From: JAAZMI01 sp050948785
GTDB lineage: Bacteria; Bacillota; Dethiobacteria; DTU022; UBA8154
Direction of reading: 5' to 3'
Length of the DNA stretch: 64,000 nt
Assembly (NCBI GenBank): GCA_050948785.1
Contig: JBMNEM010000001.1
Location: 62,001 to 126,000, forward strand
This document shows positions 14,032-21,077 of the stretch, piece after piece (position 1 is the first letter of the stretch; each line of letters begins with the position of its first letter). A program made the position numbers and the translations under genes. The notes under the pieces are model-generated. The model ran no database searches and was not told where the DNA came from. It saw only the letters and a program-made list of their open reading frames with translations.

Positions 14032-15150
14032 TTACACCTCACCTAATGCCTTTTCCACTTTGACGGTGATATCTTCAGGCAGCCATGATTTCCAGATCTC
14101 GGTATAGTTTTCAAAAAAGTAATGAGCCGCTTTTTCAATATCCCCGTCATTTTCAATCATGTAAGCTAGCAGTTCGTTGTTTTGCTGCAGTGTTGTTGTG
14201 TAGTTTTTAATAAATTCTACAACATCGGGAGCGCTGTCTTGAAGTTCACTGTGAATTCCTTTTTGGACTTTGGCGGCAGGGTAGGCGCATCCTTTATTTT
14301 TCTCCCAAACCTCCGGGTCGTAAGGGGGCTCTTCCAGCAGGGTCATATCCAATTTACCCATAACCCAGGTGGGTTCCCAGTAATAACCGACCCAGGGCTC
14401 ACCTTTTTCGTAGGCGCTGACCATGGATGTGGCCAGAGCCGTATCTGACCCGGTACTGAATAAATTAAACGCTTCATTAAGTTCGTAAGCGGAAAATTTC
14501 TCCTCATTAATAGCTGTACAGACCCATCCCGGCGGGCTGTTATGGAAGCGGCCTTTGGAGGTTACCTCCGGATCAGTGAAAAGATCTTTGTATTCAGGCA
14601 GGTCAAAAACAGACCGCAGGTTGGGGGCAGTGGCTTCAATACCACGTGCCGGATCACCTTCGATCATGTAAGTCGGCACATACCATCCCTGCGGTGCATC
14701 GGGAAAGATTGGCCCAAGATCCTGAGCTGTCCCCTCGGCAAGCACTTTTTCCCAGGCTTCTATGATATTGTCTGTCCAGACCTCCATATAAATATCGATG
14801 CCTCCGGTGGAGAGTCCCTGGAGCAGCGGCAAGGTTTCTCCAAAAATATAATCCACCGGATAACTGTAACCGTGTTCAATAATAAAACCGGCAATACGGT
14901 TATGTACCTGGATACTGTCCCAGCTTGCATCTCCCAGGATGATTGTCTCTTTTTGCGGGGTGCTTTCCACATCAGTACCGGCACCGCAGCCGGTAATTGC
15001 CAGGGTTAGAAAGGCCAGTGCACATAAAAGTAACAGGCTTAGAGCTTGTCTGCCCCGCAAATAAATTTTTCTCCTTTTCCTTTCCCGGCTTTTTGTGCTG
15101 TCAGGATGGCATGATGTTCTTACTGTCAAAGAGTTTCCGGTTGTTGACAT
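14032..15150 (-). CDS. opuAC: Glycine betaine/proline substrate-binding lipoprotein
   Basis: A 372-residue protein with a long basic N-terminus, a hydrophobic segment and lipobox LAITGC (Cys55) for membrane anchoring. The remainder is an OpuAC/ProX-type periplasmic-binding fold (ILGDASWDSIQVHNRIAGFI, DIYMEVWTDNI, PGWVCTAINEEKF, GYYWEPTWVMGKLDM). The Trp-rich stretches supply the aromatic box for quaternary amines. AGGAGG is followed by seven T and then the ATG; this ribosome site lies inside a terminator-like hairpin (15151-15192). It is first gene of the opuAC-AA-AB operon. Confidence 0.92.
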   Translation of the reverse strand: MSTTGNSLTVRTSCHPDSTKSRERKRRKIYLRGRQALSLLLLCALAFLTLAITGCGAGTDVESTPQKETIILGDASWDSIQVHNRIAGFIIEHGYSYPVDYIFGETLPLLQGLSTGGIDIYMEVWTDNIIEAWEKVLAEGTAQDLGPIFPDAPQGWYVPTYMIEGDPARGIEATAPNLRSVFDLPEYKDLFTDPEVTSKGRFHNSPPGWVCTAINEEKFSAYELNEAFNLFSTGSDTALATSMVSAYEKGEPWVGYYWEPTWVMGKLDMTLLEEPPYDPEVWEKNKGCAYPAAKVQKGIHSELQDSAPDVVEFIKNYTTTLQQNNELLAYMIENDGDIEKAAHYFFENYTEIWKSWLPEDITVKVEKALGEV

Positions 15151-15192
15151 AAAAAAACCTCCTCATTGACAGGCGTCGTCAAACAAGAGAGG
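15151..15192 (-). terminator. Terminator-like hairpin overlapping the opuAC ribosome site
   Basis: On the minus strand CCTCTCTTG can pair imperfectly with CAATGAGGAGG around an 18-base loop, followed directly by TTTTTTT and the ATG. It would serve as the expression platform of the upstream c-di-AMP riboswitch by stopping transcription and hiding AGGAGG. The pairing is mine and untested. Confidence 0.5.
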
Positions 15193-15261
15193 CTAGGGGC
15201 AGGCTCAGCTTATATATTTAATTAAGCTGAAGAAAAAAACTATTTAATTTGTATACCCGAT

Positions 15262-15405
15262 ACATAGTACATGGCTATACCCGCTTAGCCTACGAGGTTA
15301 GCTGACGGACTCGGGCCCGGGTCGCCCTATTCCCGGTAAACCGGAAAATTCGCCCCTCTAATAATGGTTCCCCCGTGTCTCCCGGAGAGACTTCGGCCTG
15401 CTTTT
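15262..15405 (-). ncRNA. c-di-AMP riboswitch (ydaO/yuaA class)
   Basis: The minus strand carries the class signatures in order: ACGGGGGAACCATTA, AGAGGGGCGAATTTT, AGGGCGACCCGGGCCCGA and the highly conserved block GTCCGTCAGCTAACCTCGTA. In known cases binding of c-di-AMP turns expression off, often for potassium and osmolyte transporters, and here it precedes a glycine betaine importer. High c-di-AMP should therefore lower betaine uptake. Confidence 0.93.
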
Positions 15406-15435
15406 ATTTATGAAAATAACATTTATTATATTTAT

Positions 15436-15464
15436 AGTCTATCACAAGCTTTTTTAGCAGTCAA
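15436..15464 (-). promoter_or_regulatory. Promoter of the opu operon
   Basis: The minus strand has TTGACT (15464-15459) and TAGACT (15441-15436) separated by 17 bases, 30 bases before the start of the riboswitch. Confidence 0.6.
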
Positions 15465-15482
15465 ATTATTTTTTTCCGTAAC

Positions 15483-15815
15483 TCATAATAATAATCTTAT
15501 CAGGGCAACGCCGGCCATCCCGGCCAGGATGGTCAGGAACATGTTTTTGGTAAGCAAAGCGATGGCTAAAGAAGGGAGTGCTGCCCAGAAATAGGGGTTT
15601 GGCACCGGGTGCAGGGTTAGCCGCCCCTCGGCCATAAAAAGAACCGGGCCCAGCAGGGAGGCCAAAACGGCAACGGGAATGTAAGAAAGCCAGATCTTTA
15701 CCCGCGGCGGCAGTTTACGCCGTGAAAGTAAAAGTATGGGGAGAAGGCGCGGCAGGTATGTGACCAGGGCCATGAGCAGGATGATGAGTATTATATTTTC
15801 AGGGTAAGCAGGCAT
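15483..15815 (-). CDS. azlD: AzlD-family branched-chain amino acid exporter subunit
   Basis: A 110-residue membrane protein with four hydrophobic segments, starting MPAYPENIILIILLMALVTYL and containing the AzlD hallmark TYLPRLLPIL and KIWLSYIPVAVLASLLGPVL. AzlD pairs with AzlC to form the branched-chain amino acid exporter of the LIV-E class. It lies 220 bases downstream of azlC on the same strand rather than overlapping it, and two REP-like repeats fill the gap. The repeats may have separated an originally tight azlCD pair. Confidence 0.88.
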   Translation of the reverse strand: MPAYPENIILIILLMALVTYLPRLLPILLLSRRKLPPRVKIWLSYIPVAVLASLLGPVLFMAEGRLTLHPVPNPYFWAALPSLAIALLTKNMFLTILAGMAGVALIRLLL

Positions 15816-15885
15816 TTTTCCACGACCAGCAGTAAAATTTTTGGTAAATCAGCTCTGATTATACCAGATTTGCGCAAAAGCTGCA

Positions 15886-15944
15886 CAACCGCGGGGACGT
15901 ACCTTGTGGCTGGTTTCAACCGCGGGGACGTACCTTGTGGCTGG
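15886..15944. repeat. Two tandem REP-like repeats (forward orientation)
   Basis: CAACCGCGGGGACGTACCTT + GTGGCTGG occurs at 15886-15913 and again at 15917-15944, period 31. It is the same family as copies at 19859, 34371-34783 and 52384. Confidence 0.9.
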
Positions 15945-16035
15945 ATCCGCTTTTGCTTCTTTGAGCCATTCATCGATAGGGGGCGATACTTTTTTCGTTT
16001 TTTTACTGATCATAACTCAATACACTTCTTCAATT

Positions 16036-16761
16036 TTAGCGCTGTTCGCGGTGTTCATGTGGCGGCTGTGCAGGGCCGGCGGGGTTGTTCGCGGGGTATT
16101 TTTCCAGAAACAGCCCCAAAGTAGCGCTACCCAGTGTGGCTAGAATAATATGCCAGTGGCCCCCTGCTTTCCAGAACAAAAGAGTGGAAAGGGCCGCGGA
16201 GAAGAAAGCGATGAAAATATGACGCCAGTTTTTTAACTGGAAAACAAGCAGGGCAATAAACATGGCCGGCAGGGCATAATCCAGCCCCCAGTTTTCCAGG
16301 TTGCCGGTAAGCAGGGCGCCGGCCCATGCTCCCAAAACGGAACTACCCACCCATGAGCAGTGGGCAGCCAGATTGGTCGTAAAAATCCCAACTTTTGAAG
16401 GAATTTTTTCTTTGGGAAAAGTGACGCTGTAAAGGGCAAAGGTTTCATCAGTCAACTCGTAAGCAAAAAAAGCCTGCTGGAGCCGGCTGAGGTGTCCCAG
16501 GTAGGTCGCAAGGGTGGCACTCATCAAAAGGTGGCGCAGGTTAACCAAAAAGGTGGTTACAGTGAGGGTCAAAAGCCCTGCTCCACCGGCCAAAAGACTT
16601 ACAGCGATCAGCTGGGATGAGCCGGCGTAAACAAGCAGGGACATCAGGGAACATTCCCGGATGCCCAGCCCGGTGTTTGCAGCCAGGACACCGAAGGCAA
16701 AGCCAATGGGGAAATACCCCAACATGATCGGTAAACTTCGGAAAAAACCGCGGGCTGTCAC
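16036..16761 (-). CDS. azlC: AzlC-family branched-chain amino acid exporter subunit
   Basis: A 241-residue membrane protein with at least six hydrophobic helices. The family stretches are LPIMLGYFPIGFAFGVLAAN, MSLLVYAGSSQLIAVSLL and TFLVNLRHLLMSATLA. It starts at GTG 16761, overlapping the stop of the upstream DUF4367 gene by four bases (GTGA), so translation is coupled to the sigma/anti-sigma operon. The C-terminal tail after the last helix is basic and histidine-rich (PPHEHREQR). Confidence 0.92.
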   Translation of the reverse strand: MTARGFFRSLPIMLGYFPIGFAFGVLAANTGLGIRECSLMSLLVYAGSSQLIAVSLLAGGAGLLTLTVTTFLVNLRHLLMSATLATYLGHLSRLQQAFFAYELTDETFALYSVTFPKEKIPSKVGIFTTNLAAHCSWVGSSVLGAWAGALLTGNLENWGLDYALPAMFIALLVFQLKNWRHIFIAFFSAALSTLLFWKAGGHWHIILATLGSATLGLFLEKYPANNPAGPAQPPHEHREQR

Positions 16762-17426
16762 TCCAGGGAGCTCCGGGGGGGATTTTCCAGGGCAGCGATT
16801 ATTTTAAAAAGCATTTCTTCTTCGAGTTGCCCCGATAAGGTGACCAGGGATTCTTCCTGCAGCCATGTTAATGTGCAGAGCCCCGGGGACGGGCGAAAAA
16901 GATACCCACAATAGGGGCCCACCTGGATTGGCTGCGCCGGGCTTTGTGCGGTGGCCACACTTGCTCTATCCTCAATCCCGGCTTCATCCTGAATAAACTG
17001 CTGGAGGAGTGTAAACCCGCGGTCCTCTTCTCCGGTAAATTCCTGAGAAATTATCAGGGGGGATGCTTCCGTCTGGATAATCTTACCCTCCTGAAAAATA
17101 TAATTGTCTGGAAGCGACCTTACCTGCCATATTTCTTCGTCGGTTAGCTGCCGGGCCTCTTTAAGGGCCTGGAGGAAAGATTCCTCTTCTTCGAAGGTTT
17201 GTTCTTCAGGGGACGGCTGGAGGTTTCTTCCCAACCGGGAATCGCTGATTTGTTTTTCCGGTTGAGAGATTTTCTGCTCCCAGAGGCCAAAAGTTGATGT
17301 GGAATGTCCGGCCTGTTCTTCTTCTGCCGGGCCTTTCGCCGGTTCCGGTGGTTGAGCGGGGAGTGCTTCCTCCACGGCACTGCGCAGGCTAAAGCCTCCC
17401 GGGGGTGCATTTTCATCGCGTTCCAT
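16758..17426 (-). CDS. DUF4367-like protein of the sigma-factor operon
   Basis: A 222-residue soluble protein. Residues 1-95 are low-complexity and rich in Glu, Pro and Gln. Residues about 150-218 fit the DUF4367 pattern (VGPYCGYLF, LCTLTWLQEESLVTLSGQL, EEEMLFKIIAAL), a domain usually found outside the membrane in anti-sigma-linked proteins. There is no membrane segment of its own. The gene overlaps the preceding anti-sigma frame by 14 bases, and the two together would make one typical anti-sigma/DUF4367 protein (about 350 residues). The split may be natural or an old frameshift. Confidence 0.6.
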   Translation of the reverse strand: MERDENAPPGGFSLRSAVEEALPAQPPEPAKGPAEEEQAGHSTSTFGLWEQKISQPEKQISDSRLGRNLQPSPEEQTFEEEESFLQALKEARQLTDEEIWQVRSLPDNYIFQEGKIIQTEASPLIISQEFTGEEDRGFTLLQQFIQDEAGIEDRASVATAQSPAQPIQVGPYCGYLFRPSPGLCTLTWLQEESLVTLSGQLEEEMLFKIIAALENPPRSSLE

Positions 17427-17811
17427 TGAAAATGTCTGCTGCTTCTTCTTTGCTCTTATCCATGCTTTTGCTTTGCAGGCCCGCTTCCGGAGCAGAAATT
17501 TGTTCCTGCGGAAGGGTGGGCTCCTGACCCATAAATGGGGTCAGGCGGGTCAAAAGGACGGCAATAAAAAATCCCGCAGTAATTAAAGCTGCCAGATATT
17601 GATGCTTTTTCCAAAATGCTTGAAAACCCTTCCTTTTATTGCCTTGTGTTAAGAAAAACTGCTCCGCTTTATTTTCGATAACGGTAAATTCCGGGCGCTG
17701 CTGCAGCTCCGTCCAAAGTTGCTGGCAGGAAGGAGGGTCGATATTTTGGGCCTCCTCACGCAGGGCTCGCTGGAGCAGCTTAGACAGGTTTTTTTGTTTT
17801 GTACGGATCAT
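17413..17811 (-). CDS. Single-pass membrane protein, putative anti-sigma factor
   Basis: A 132-residue protein with a cytoplasmic N-terminal half (LSKLLQRALREEAQNIDPPS), one transmembrane helix (YLAALITAGFFIAVLLTRL, about residues 71-89) and an extracytoplasmic acidic tail. The PPSCQQLWTEL segment is reminiscent of anti-sigma N-termini in operons with DUF4367 proteins. It lies 39 bases after the ECF sigma gene. It would hold the sigma factor at the membrane until a signal releases it (inference from gene order). Confidence 0.6.
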   Translation of the reverse strand: MIRTKQKNLSKLLQRALREEAQNIDPPSCQQLWTELQQRPEFTVIENKAEQFFLTQGNKRKGFQAFWKKHQYLAALITAGFFIAVLLTRLTPFMGQEPTLPQEQISAPEAGLQSKSMDKSKEEAADIFNGTR

Positions 17812-17849
17812 TTTTCCCCAACCTTCCCAGCTATAATGCAGCGGTATGG

Positions 17850-18390
17850 TTAAAGTTTTGAGGAGATCTTACTTATTTGACGTTTTTCATCCTCAGAAGG
17901 TTGCAGTAAAGCACGTATTTTTTTACGGGCACGAAACAGCCGGGATTTCACTGTTCCCGCAGGAGCACTCGGTTGCAGCTGCAATCTCCTTGATACTTAA
18001 CTCGTTAAAGTATTTTAATACCAGTATTTCCCTTTCTTCCGGCGCAAGCAAAAAGAGAGCCTCCCTGATTTCCTGGGCAGTTTCATTTTTTTCCCAGCTC
18101 TCCTGGGGGGAATCACCGGGAGAGGTGCTGGCATGTAAGGAAATATTATCAGTAAAGAATATCTTTTTCTTTTTACGCAGGAGATCGATGCTGTAGTTGG
18201 CAGCGATGACGCTTACCCAGGAACCGAATTTCTCTATTTCCCGCAGCGCAGCCAGGTTGGAAAAAGCTCTTAAAAAAGCTTCCTGAGTGGCGTCTTCGGC
18301 CAGCTGGTAATCCCTCGTCACCAGATAGGCAGTACGAAAGGTTTTGTTAAAGTGCTGGCGGTATAATTTTTCCAGAATGCTCTGGTCCAT
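17850..18390 (-). pseudogene. ECF-type RNA polymerase sigma factor with a one-base frameshift in region 4
   Basis: From ATG 18390 (AGAGGAG 10 bases upstream) the frame encodes sigma region 2 (LYRQHFNKTFRTAYLVTRDY, EDATQEAFLRAF, WVSVIAANYSIDLLRKKKK) and the start of region 4 (LAPEEREILVLKYFNELSIK, EIAAATECS). It then runs out of frame to a stop at 17923. Skipping one base near 17961 restores AGTVKSRLFRARKKIRALLQ to a TAA at 17850, the exact HTH end expected. Without it the -35-binding helix is destroyed. This is either a sequencing error or a recently dead regulator of the downstream anti-sigma/azlC operon. Confidence 0.8.
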
Positions 18391-18554
18391 GATGATACGG
18401 CTCCTCTTCCTTTTGGCCAACTGCCTTTATTTTATCATAAAATGCTCTCTTCGGGGAAAAAATGCTTTTTTATTTCTTTTTCGCAACGCCGGCCGCCGGC
18501 CGTGAGAATATGTTAAAATTATGTTTATAGATGTGCGGGAGGTTGAATGACAGG

Positions 18555-19829
18555 ATGCGGTGTGAAATAATTTCAGTAGGTACGGAGCTTCTCATGGGGC
18601 AGACTGTGAACACCAATGCCGGGGATCTGGCCCGGGAGCTCTTTTCTTTGGGAATCGGCGTTTATTACCAGACGGCAGTTGGAGATAATGAGGAAAGGCT
18701 GGCTGAGGTTTTTCGCCAGGCTTTGCAAAGATCGGGTTTGATCATTCTGACCGGGGGGTTGGGCCCGACGGAGGACGATCTTACGCGTGAAACCGTGGCC
18801 CGGGTGCTGGGGTTGCCCCTGGAAAGGAACAGGGATTGGGAGCAGAGGCTGGAAGAATTTTTTCACCGCTTCAAACGTCCCATGTCGGCATTAAACCTCC
18901 GCCAGGCTCTGGTTCCCCGGGGTGGGAAAATTTTACCCAATGACAGGGGGACGGCACCGGGTATTTATTTGGATTTGCAGGAGAAAAAAGGCCCGGTTGT
19001 CATTTTGCTGCCGGGGCCGCCATGGGAAATGCTGCCCATGTTCAGGGAACAGGTCCTCCCCTTACTACGCGCCAAATTACAGGGAAAAGGGGATCTGGCT
19101 ATCCTGCAGTCCAAAGTGCTGCGTGTTATCGGCCTGGGTGAATCTACCCTGGCAGAGATGATCGCACCTCTATTAGAGAATCAGAGTAATCCTACTTTAG
19201 CACCCCTGGCTAAAGCAGGGGAGGTTCATCTGCGCATGACTGCACATGGCTGTTCCGAAAAGGAAGTGCAGGCCCTTTTGGACAGCAAGGCTCAGGAGCT
19301 GCGGGAAATACTGGGGGATTATATTTACGGGGAAGACGAGGAGGGGTTGGAATTTGCCGTGGCGCGTTTGCTTTGGGAAAAGAAACGGACTCTGGCGCTG
19401 GCAGAGTCTTGCAGTGGAGGCCTTTTGAGCCACCGCCTCACCAATATTCCCGGCAGTTCTCTTTATCTGCTGGCGGGCCTGGTGACTTACAGCAACGAAG
19501 CCAAAGTTCAAATGTTGGGCGTTAACCCCACAACACTGGAGAGAGAAGGAGCTGTCAGTATTGCGGTGGCGGAACAAATGGCGGCCGGTGTGCGCCGGCT
19601 CTGCAAGGCAAATCTCGGGGTGGGCATCACGGGTATTGCGGGCCCCGGCGGGGGAACACCGCAAAAACCCGTTGGTTTGACCTACCTGGCCCTGGAGGCC
19701 GAAAATTTTAAATTCAGCCGCCGCTATGAATTTTGGGGAAGCCGTCAGGTGATCAAGGAAAGGGCGAGTCAAACAGCCCTGTACCTTTTATGGCTCTATC
19801 TCCGGGGAAAACTGAGGCCCAAGGGCTGA
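18555..19829 (+). CDS. cinA: CinA-family protein (nicotinamide mononucleotide deamidase, competence/damage-inducible)
   Basis: A 424-residue protein. The N-terminal MoCF-like domain (MRCEIISVGTELLMGQTVNT, then TGGLGPTEDDLTRE and ILLPGPPWEM) is followed by a C-terminal PncC amidohydrolase domain (ALAESCSGGLLSHRLTNIPG, VGITGIAGPGGGTPQKPVGL). The family recycles NMN to NaMN in NAD salvage and in some species is co-induced with RecA. ATG 18555 matches the family's N-terminus; the ATG at 18531 would add eight unrelated residues. NAD synthesis recurs in the window (nadE at 42243). Confidence 0.94.
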   Translation: MRCEIISVGTELLMGQTVNTNAGDLARELFSLGIGVYYQTAVGDNEERLAEVFRQALQRSGLIILTGGLGPTEDDLTRETVARVLGLPLERNRDWEQRLEEFFHRFKRPMSALNLRQALVPRGGKILPNDRGTAPGIYLDLQEKKGPVVILLPGPPWEMLPMFREQVLPLLRAKLQGKGDLAILQSKVLRVIGLGESTLAEMIAPLLENQSNPTLAPLAKAGEVHLRMTAHGCSEKEVQALLDSKAQELREILGDYIYGEDEEGLEFAVARLLWEKKRTLALAESCSGGLLSHRLTNIPGSSLYLLAGLVTYSNEAKVQMLGVNPTTLEREGAVSIAVAEQMAAGVRRLCKANLGVGITGIAGPGGGTPQKPVGLTYLALEAENFKFSRRYEFWGSRQVIKERASQTALYLLWLYLRGKLRPKG

Positions 19830-19858
19830 TTGCGGTAGTCCCTGTCATCTGACGATCC

Positions 19859-19887
19859 CCAACCGCGGGGACGGTCCTTGTGGCTGG
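19859..19887. repeat. REP-like repeat after cinA
   Basis: CCAACCGCGGGGACGGTCCT + TGTGGCTGG, forward orientation, 30 bases after the cinA stop. The hairpin-forming strand is the one transcribed with cinA. Confidence 0.85.
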
Positions 19888-19975
19888 TAGTTGTTTTGCT
19901 GGCTGTCCATCTTTTTTTACTCAGAATACAATTAGGGCAGGATAGTAGACAGCTGGCAGCCACCTATCACGCATT

Positions 19976-20008
19976 CCCCCCACGGCTGAAGATCGTGGGC
20001 TTTCTGCG
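19976..20008. mobile_element. Short IS200/IS605-type end relic (minus orientation)
   Basis: CCCCACGGCTGAAGATCGTG followed by GGCTTTCTGCG mirrors the hairpin CGCAGAAAGCCC...GGCGTGG at 47953. The 12 bases GGGCTTTCTGCG are shared exactly in reverse complement. No transposase remains. Confidence 0.45.
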
Positions 20009-20072
20009 AAGTTTTCCCGTAATTGGTTTCTATTCGGTTTTCGGGTTATCCCGGGGTGGGGCGGGCATATTT

Positions 20073-20624
20073 CTAGGCCTGCTCTTCTCCCTCTTCTCTG
20101 ACTACACCAATGCCCTGCTCCAGGTATTCATCACGTGTTTTATGGTACCAGATAGGGCTTTCCTTGATATACCAGAGGGATGTACCGGAGATCTCCTTTT
20201 TCACTTTGGCGGGGACTCCCGCTGCCAAATGCCGGGGAGGGATGACCATATTGTCTCCAACAACACTGCCGGCAGCGATAATCGCCTCTTCGCCCACCTG
20301 GGCAAAATCCAGGACTATGGCGCCGATACCCACAATGGCGCCCTTGCCGATGGTACAGTCATGCAAAATCGCACCATGGCCGATGGTTGCATTTTCCCCG
20401 ATAACAGCCTGGCTGCCCTCGGCCTTGAGGTGAACAACGGTGTTATCCTGCACGTTGGCACCTGCTTTTACGAGGATGGAACCCATATCTCCCCGTAATA
20501 CCGCTCCAAACCAGATACTTACACCTTCTTCGACTGTTACATCGCCGATCAATACGGCGGTCGGTGCTACAAAAGCGTTTTTTGAGACACGTGGCTTTTT
20601 ACCCCTATAAGGTACCAGAATCAT
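20073..20624 (-). CDS. Gamma-class carbonic anhydrase family protein
   Basis: A 183-residue left-handed beta-helix protein built of hexapeptide repeats (VIGENATIGHGAILHDCTIG, KGAIVGIGAIVL). The three zinc ligands are present: His65 (NTVVHLK), His83 and His88 (TIGHGAILHDC). ATG 20624 gives the normal N-terminus MILVPYRGKKPRV; the longer frame to 20693 lacks support. Members interconvert CO2 and bicarbonate, or bind acyl/ferripyochelin-like ligands when inactive. A second, unrelated carbonic anhydrase is at 24548. Confidence 0.9.
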   Translation of the reverse strand: MILVPYRGKKPRVSKNAFVAPTAVLIGDVTVEEGVSIWFGAVLRGDMGSILVKAGANVQDNTVVHLKAEGSQAVIGENATIGHGAILHDCTIGKGAIVGIGAIVLDFAQVGEEAIIAAGSVVGDNMVIPPRHLAAGVPAKVKKEISGTSLWYIKESPIWYHKTRDEYLEQGIGVVREEGEEQA

Positions 20625-20693
20625 TTTTTCGCAGCCATCCTGCAGTGAATGGCCTGACCTCCTTTCAAAAATGCCGTCTCTCCGGGCAAGCAA

Positions 20694-21077
20694 ATTAAAC
20701 CCTGTTTTGTCAATATTACATATAATTCTCTTTTAAGTTTTTAATACCTTTTACCTAAAGCGCCAAAATTTTTAATTGCCTGGGTAATAATTTGCCGGCT
20801 GGGGTAGCAAAAAAAGGTGCTTAACCGGGCCACGGGGGCAGGGTAGAGCACCTTACCGGAGAAAAAAAGCTGGGCAGTAGCAGGAAAAATATTTTCGAAG
20901 AAGAATTAATTATAAGATGTAGAAAAGATTGCGGTGAGGTTGGGTTGTAAAAGTTTTTTGCCAGGAAATCAGCCTGAAGAGTCCACGTGGTCTTGCCATG
21001 TGGAGGGTCATTGACATCTTACCCTAAGATTTTTAAGTTTCGGGTGGAGGCTGAAAAATTAAGAAGGAGTGAACTTG
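20694..21077. other. Intergenic region between divergent genes
   Basis: Contains an AAGGTGCT...AGCACCTT hairpin (about 20813-20856) with a T-run only on the minus strand, and a GTCCAC...GTGGA dyad near 20980. AAGAAGGAG at 21060-21068 is the ribosome site of the next gene. I recognise no riboswitch or small RNA here. Confidence 0.4.

Noticed and set aside
19878..20498. 206-codon plus-strand open frame
   Set aside because: It lies antisense to the gamma-carbonic anhydrase gene, whose hexapeptide repeats are unmistakable.
20808..20856. AAGGTGCT/AGCACCTT hairpin as a terminator
   Set aside because: Its T-run is on the minus strand, but no minus-strand gene lies upstream of it to be terminated.
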